A stretch of 8,889 bases of DNA from Methanosarcina sp. (GTDB taxonomy: Archaea > Halobacteriota > Methanosarcinia > Methanosarcinales > Methanosarcinaceae), in assembly GCA_017883485.1 (NCBI GenBank), contig JADGNM010000089.1, forward strand, positions 1 to 8,889, in the 5' to 3' direction. Below are positions 5,585 through 8,889 of the stretch, in pieces. The notes under the pieces are model-generated. The model searched no databases. It was given only the letters and a program-made list of their open reading frames with translations, and was not told where the DNA came from. The first letter of the stretch is position 1. Each line of letters begins with the position of its first letter. Both the position numbers and the translations under genes were made by a program.

Positions 5585-5710
5585 GAAAAGAAAGAATAAA
5601 ACGAGAAGAGGAGGAAGGAAGAAAAATTGATAAGGAAACCGATGAAGGATAAAAACAAAAAACTTAGATGAAAAAAGAGAGAAACGATTTAAAAAAGGAA
5701 GAGAAAGGAT

Positions 5711-6316
5711 TCAGAGTGACTGAGTCAAGCTTGATTCAAGTCTGGTGCACCGTGGGCCAGGATGATTCGAAGCCGAAATTAATTTCCCTAAATCCTTTGC
5801 CTTCTCCAGTAGAGTGGGCCTGAAGGAAACTTCAAGCTTATCCGTACCTGCCGCAATTATCATGTCCAGAACATCAAAGCCCATATAATAGAGAAGTCCT
5901 GCAGTATATTCAAAATACGGCTTAAAAGCATCCCTGTCAGAAGTGCCCTGGGAAAAGACGAGAATTAGCTTTTTGTTATCAAGCCTGCTCGAAAAATTAG
6001 GCCTTAAAAAGGCTGTTAGACGGTCGACAAAGAGTTTAGTCTGGGCAGTCATCTGCCACATATATACAGGAGACCCGAGTACAACAACATCTGCAGTTTG
6101 AATTTCCTCATAAATTTCCTGCATATCGTCTTCTATAAGACAACAACCTGAATCCTGACACCTTCGGCAAGCATCACAGCCCTTGATCTCCAGAGAAGCC
6201 AGATTGTAAACAACTTTATTAGCGCCATTTTCGGCAGCTCCATCAAGAATCGCATCCACAAGTTTTGCAGTGTTTCCTTTAATATTAGGACTACCCACTA
6301 ATCCGAGAACTTTAAT
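5711..6316 (-). CDS. Iron-sulfur flavoprotein / NAD(P)H-dependent FMN reductase family protein
   Basis: The flavodoxin-like fold begins IKVLGLVGSPNIKGNT, where GSPxxxGNT is the FMN-phosphate loop. A compact cysteine cluster follows, C-x2-C-x2-C-x4-CC in GCDACRRCQDSGCC, then IEDDMQEIYEEI and GSPVYMWQMTAQTKLFVDRL, all typical of the family. The cysteine spacing matches the 4Fe-4S motif of methanogen iron-sulfur flavoproteins, which shuttle electrons and can reduce oxygen or peroxide. A simple FMN reductase is the alternative. The start is unusual: the codon where relatives have Met is ATT (6316-6314), with GGGGG seven bases upstream. The first canonical start is GTG at 6298, which would drop the first beta strand. 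An in-frame TAG at 6334-6332 rules out a longer form. From ATT the protein has 201 residues. Monocistronic. Confidence is high for the family and low for the start. Confidence 0.8.
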   Translation of the reverse strand: MKVLGLVGSPNIKGNTAKLVDAILDGAAENGANKVVYNLASLEIKGCDACRRCQDSGCCLIEDDMQEIYEEIQTADVVVLGSPVYMWQMTAQTKLFVDRLTAFLRPNFSSRLDNKKLILVFSQGTSDRDAFKPYFEYTAGLLYYMGFDVLDMIIAAGTDKLEVSFRPTLLEKAKDLGKLISASNHPGPRCTRLESSLTQSL

Positions 6317-6448
6317 GCTATAACCCCCGTTCTAATATTTAAGAGATAGAGTTTCAAATTAAGTAAGCAAGAGTATAGATGATTAATCGGCATAAAAATC
6401 TTTCTCTTCTGAAGAAAAGTTATAGAGTTTATCTCAAAGTCTACCGGC

Positions 6449-6492
6449 AAAAGAGTAAAAAGAAAAAATGAAGGGAAAAATGAAAGGAAAAG
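6449..6492 (-). terminator. Oligo-T terminator of the DUF2341 gene
   Basis: On the minus strand several T-tracts follow each other (CTTTTCC, ATTTTTCCC, ATTTTTTC, TTTTTAC), starting about 50 bases after the stop at 6543. No strong hairpin is present. Serial T-tracts are the usual archaeal termination signal. Confidence 0.5.
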
Positions 6493-6609
6493 ACAGTATT
6501 TCCTGTAACAAGGCAAATTTATTTTCCTTTCTTGTGCTTTTTTCATTTTTCTTTCACTTTTAAGAGGGCAAAAACTCCAAAGAATACAATTAATACCGAG
6601 AGTACGCTG

Positions 6610-6654
6610 AATCCGGGTAATCTGGGTAATCCGGGTAGTTCGGGTAATCCGGGT
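6610..6654 (-). repeat. Five 9-bp repeats encoding the PGLP hinge before the PGF-CTERM tail
   Basis: Five tandem nine-base units follow the consensus AATCCGGGT (6610-6618, 6619-6627, 6628-6636, 6637-6645, 6646-6654), three identical and two with one or two changes. On the minus strand they encode Pro-(Gly/Glu/Arg)-Leu-type triplets, a stiff proline-rich stalk between the ectodomain and the sortase signal. The last unit supplies the PGF itself. Confidence 0.8.
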
Positions 6655-8202
6655 ATTTGAGATTCTTTCTTATTTGGATCCGCTTTCGCAGGCAGGCTGA
6701 CATAGGTATCATAATTGTAAATGGAAACTCCCAGAAAAGCAGGATCGTTTGAATAATAATCTGCAAGATCAGCAAAAAGTTCCTGAATTGAGTTTTTATC
6801 TTCAAAGCCTTTATCCGCACAAACTTCTATCAGCCCTTTTGAACCTGCACCCCTTATTTCGCTCATCTGGAGAGCAACTGCATCAATTATGGTGGGCGCT
6901 GAGTTTAACCCTTCTATGCCCCCGCAGTAAGCTCTGACAACAAAAAAGTCGACAAAAGGAGAGATTTTCTCAATTTCCGATGCAGGATAAAGAGGCGGAA
7001 TACTTGCCGAAAGGGATATGTTTTTTCCGGTTTTTTGACGTACAGCCTCAAAGAGTGTACTGTAATCACTTGTATTTTCAGAGCCTTCTTTGTCAGAAGG
7101 TTTAATAAATACATCTATCCCGTCAAAGGGTGCGAGAGATTTTATATTATAGTCGAGCACGGCATTCAAAGAGTCCTCGCAGGCATTTGAAGTCCCTGTT
7201 TCTGAGCAGTTGAAGTCTTCGAGTAGCACGGCATGTACGGCAAATCCTTTCTCGTGAGCCATTTTCACAAAGCGTTCGTATTGCCAGACATCCTTAATAT
7301 CCACGCCCAGGAAAATAATATTTATGCCCGAAGAATCAAGTTCCTTTGCAAGGGTAGGGAAATCAAATCGATATGGAGAAGAAAGCTTAATTCCGGAAAT
7401 ACTGACATTGTATTTAGGAAATCCAGTATCTAAAGTACCTGCCTTATTTTCACCCTGATTTTTCTGTACCTGTGAAACTTCTCCGGGAGTAAAAGTTTTA
7501 TTATTCAGGTCGGGTTGGGAAGTTACCGTAGATCCAGAAATATTTTCTATTGAAGCGTTTTTCTCTATCGAAGCGTTTGATCCTGTTTGATTAGAAACAA
7601 CATTAACTGTGGGTTCGGTTCCGACAAATTTTCGAACCAGCACGTAATCAACTGCCATGTAACCTGTGTTGTTTAAGGAGTCCGGATTAGAGGCTGCATG
7701 CAGATAAATATGCATTGGAGAATTAGTGATAAATTCATTTGAGGCATAGTCCATCTTCGAGTCACGGATACCATCTTTAAACCAGGTTATTTTGCGAGTA
7801 TGGTTTTCCTCAAACCAGGCAATACCCGAGACATACCAATTTCCTTCAGGAGCAGGAGCATCCGTAAGATCATATGGGTCATGCTTTTGGTCCTTGTAAA
7901 CTGTTTCCCAGCTAACACGACTTTCATTGGCAAATTCTGTTTCATGCCTAATCTCATTTTTTCTGCTTTCTATCCTGTCTATGAAACCCTGCCGCAGTAG
8001 AGGTCCCCTATTATCTGCTCCTGTGGTAACTTTCATTCTCCTGATTACAAACATGGAATTAATATCAAAACTGCCCCTACTGTAAATTGTAGAGGAATCA
8101 TAAGCATGAACTATCGGAGCTAAAACCTTACATATCCCATTTTCTACCTTGACTGTGCCGCCTTCGGTCCCTTCTGCATTCCAATCAAGACTACTGAGGG
8201 TA

Positions 8203-8206
8203 TTTT
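8203..8206 (-). other. Frameshift site in the DUF2341 gene
   Basis: On the minus strand GGAAAATACC reads G-K-Y-P-Q-stop in the upstream frame. With three A instead of four it reads G-N-T-L-S-S-L-D-W, joining the two halves after the FDNFDG block typical of the junction between DUF2341 and the following lectin-like fold. The total span is then exactly 703 codons plus the extra base. Confidence 0.75.
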
Positions 8207-8749
8207 CCATCAAAATTATCAAAAAAATCAAATGTTTTTTTCCCGTTGCTAGCAGTCATAGCCTCGGAATTCCCATACTTCATGAGAATTTTGCTGGCTT
8301 CATTTGCAGGAATGGATGGAACCTTTACCCAGATAGTAGCTTCCTGATTTTTAAAGTTCCACGTTTCAATCCAGTAATTAAGTGTCCTGTTTTCGGAAAA
8401 GAAGCGAATGTCTGAACCATCACCTTTTGCCTTTGAAAAATTAAAATTCGAAGAGTTTAAACCAACAGGGACTGGGTAATCTGTCAGGATCTTACCTGCA
8501 GTCTCATTAACGATAATTTCCTGGAAGTAATTCCACTGGTCGTCTTTTAAGGATGAACCCAGTACGTTATCATTCGCAGCCATAGCAAAGCCTGCGAATG
8601 AAAATATCAGAAACACAGAAACAATTCCGCATACGATAAATCTATTTTTCATTTTTGGTAGCCTCTCGTAAGCCCTTTATCAAACCCGATCAAACATTAA
8701 TACCAAAATTTGACAGGTACTGTTTATTTGCCCAAAAACAATAAACCTT

Positions 8750-8760
8750 TTCATAAATAC
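8750..8760 (-). promoter_or_regulatory. Candidate TATA box for the DUF2341 gene
   Basis: GTATTTATGAA on the minus strand lies about 100 bases before ATG 8652 and would place the start of transcription near 8728, giving a leader of about 75 bases. Weak evidence: sequence resemblance and position only. Confidence 0.25.
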
Positions 8761-8784
8761 ACATCTAAATAATAGTGATAATAA

Positions 8785-8793
8785 TAATATACT
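8785..8793 (+). promoter_or_regulatory. Candidate TATA box for the partial right-edge frame
   Basis: AATAATATACTC stands about 30 bases before the ATG at 8822, which would give a nearly leaderless transcript. AAAGGGG at 8802-8808 is rather far (13-14 bases) to be a good Shine-Dalgarno site. Confidence 0.3.
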
Positions 8794-8821
8794 CGTGATA
8801 AAAGGGGTCGTCCAGCGTTAT

Positions 8822-8889
8822 ATGATTGGTGTTTTGAAGCACTTAAATGTTAGAAGATTTCTTAGTGTCCACTTTGAATCTGTAATCCC
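8822..8889 (+). CDS. Start of a partial, unidentified protein at the right edge
   Basis: From ATG 8822 the frame is open to the end of the window, 22 residues beginning MIGVLKHLNVRRFLSVHFES. No family is recognised from this short stretch; a basic, hydrophobic N-terminus like this occurs in some archaeal transposases, but that is only a guess. The gene would be divergent from the DUF2341 gene, with a TATA-like sequence at the right distance. It could also be a chance frame. Confidence 0.35.
   Translation, partial: MIGVLKHLNVRRFLSVHFESVI

Larger units (their letters stand above)
4689..5710. other. Long intergenic region without a recognisable protein gene
   Basis: About 1 kb between two minus-strand genes shows no frame with family-like content. 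It contains the MazG-cupin promoter area, direct repeats (4870-4931), a tandem T-tract array (5021-5061), a candidate small RNA (5040-5155) and several hairpins, among them TATAATT-TAAG-AATTATA at 5470-5487. A GC-richer island near 5296-5362 has short stems (AGTTCC/GGAACT, CTGG/CCAG). The concentration of structure suggests regulatory RNA or remnants of a mobile element rather than plain spacer. Confidence 0.5.
6543..8652 (-). pseudogene. Exported DUF2341 / TIM-like surface protein with PGF-CTERM tail, +1 frameshift
   Basis: Two frames form one 702-residue protein when one base is removed from the T4 run at 8203-8206. The parts in order are: a signal peptide (1-26, ending AMA); a DUF2341 domain (about 35-130, from DQWNYFQEIIVNE to MKYGNSEAM); a jelly-roll, LamG-like segment (about 145-340); a linker (about 345-412) with sequons NQT, NAS, NAS, NIS, NKT; an alpha/beta, TIM-barrel-like domain (about 414-660); PGLPELPGLPRLPGF repeats; and a hydrophobic helix ending KVKEK. 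PGF plus helix plus basic end is the PGF-CTERM signal processed by archaeosortase A. DUF2341 proteins are probably carbohydrate-binding, and the barrel could be a glycosidase relative, but no catalytic pair is evident. ATG 8652 follows GAGAGG by nine bases. The gene is cut after FFDNFDG. Decay or sequencing error. Confidence 0.8.

Noticed and set aside
6298..6546. 82-residue minus-strand frame between the DUF2341 and flavoprotein genes
   Set aside because: Low-complexity Phe/Leu-rich translation of the T-tract terminator and promoter region, with no family likeness.

Overview
The window looks like chromosomal DNA of a methanogenic archaeon, most probably Methanosarcina or a close relative. 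This is an inference from several features: an iron-sulfur-flavoprotein-type reductase, a DUF2341 surface protein ending in an archaeosortase-type PGF-CTERM tail, surface proteins dense in N-x-S/T sequons, AT-rich spacers with archaeal TATA boxes, and oligo-T terminators. No rRNA, tRNA or CRISPR array was seen.

Left part (1-1794, + strand). The window opens in the right end of an IS200/IS605-type (TnpB) element: a nested hairpin at 31-75 and a possible TnpB C-terminal tail. The element abuts, in mid-gene, a methyltransferase of the EgtD-like family (Methyltransf_33), which has lost its N-terminal part. Thirty bases after the methyltransferase comes an intact arginine-deiminase-like guanidine-modifying enzyme. 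The two look like one operon, and both differ from the standard enzymes at substrate-contact positions.

Middle (1832-4688, - strand). In order: a UbiA-family membrane prenyltransferase broken by one extra base in an A4 run; a small acidic lipoprotein made of VDENET-type repeats with about ten sequons, with a TATA box inside a 10-bp inverted repeat and a hairpin/T-run terminator; and a MazG-like pyrophosphohydrolase fused to a cupin. A spacer of about 1 kb (4689-5710) follows. It holds no convincing gene but contains direct repeats and a series of hairpins, including a candidate minus-strand small RNA near 5040-5155.

Right part (5711-8889). An iron-sulfur-type flavoprotein has an ATT codon where its family has the start ATG. 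A 702-residue exported DUF2341 / sequon-rich linker / TIM-like / PGF-CTERM protein is again broken by one extra base in a 4-base homopolymer. A divergent partial reading frame runs off the right edge.

Taken together, the right and middle parts look like cell-surface and accessory genes, separately transcribed rather than in one operon. Four lesions or oddities (IS junction, two +1 homopolymer shifts, missing start codon) occur in under 9 kb. They mean either active gene decay or local sequence errors; read-level checking would decide.
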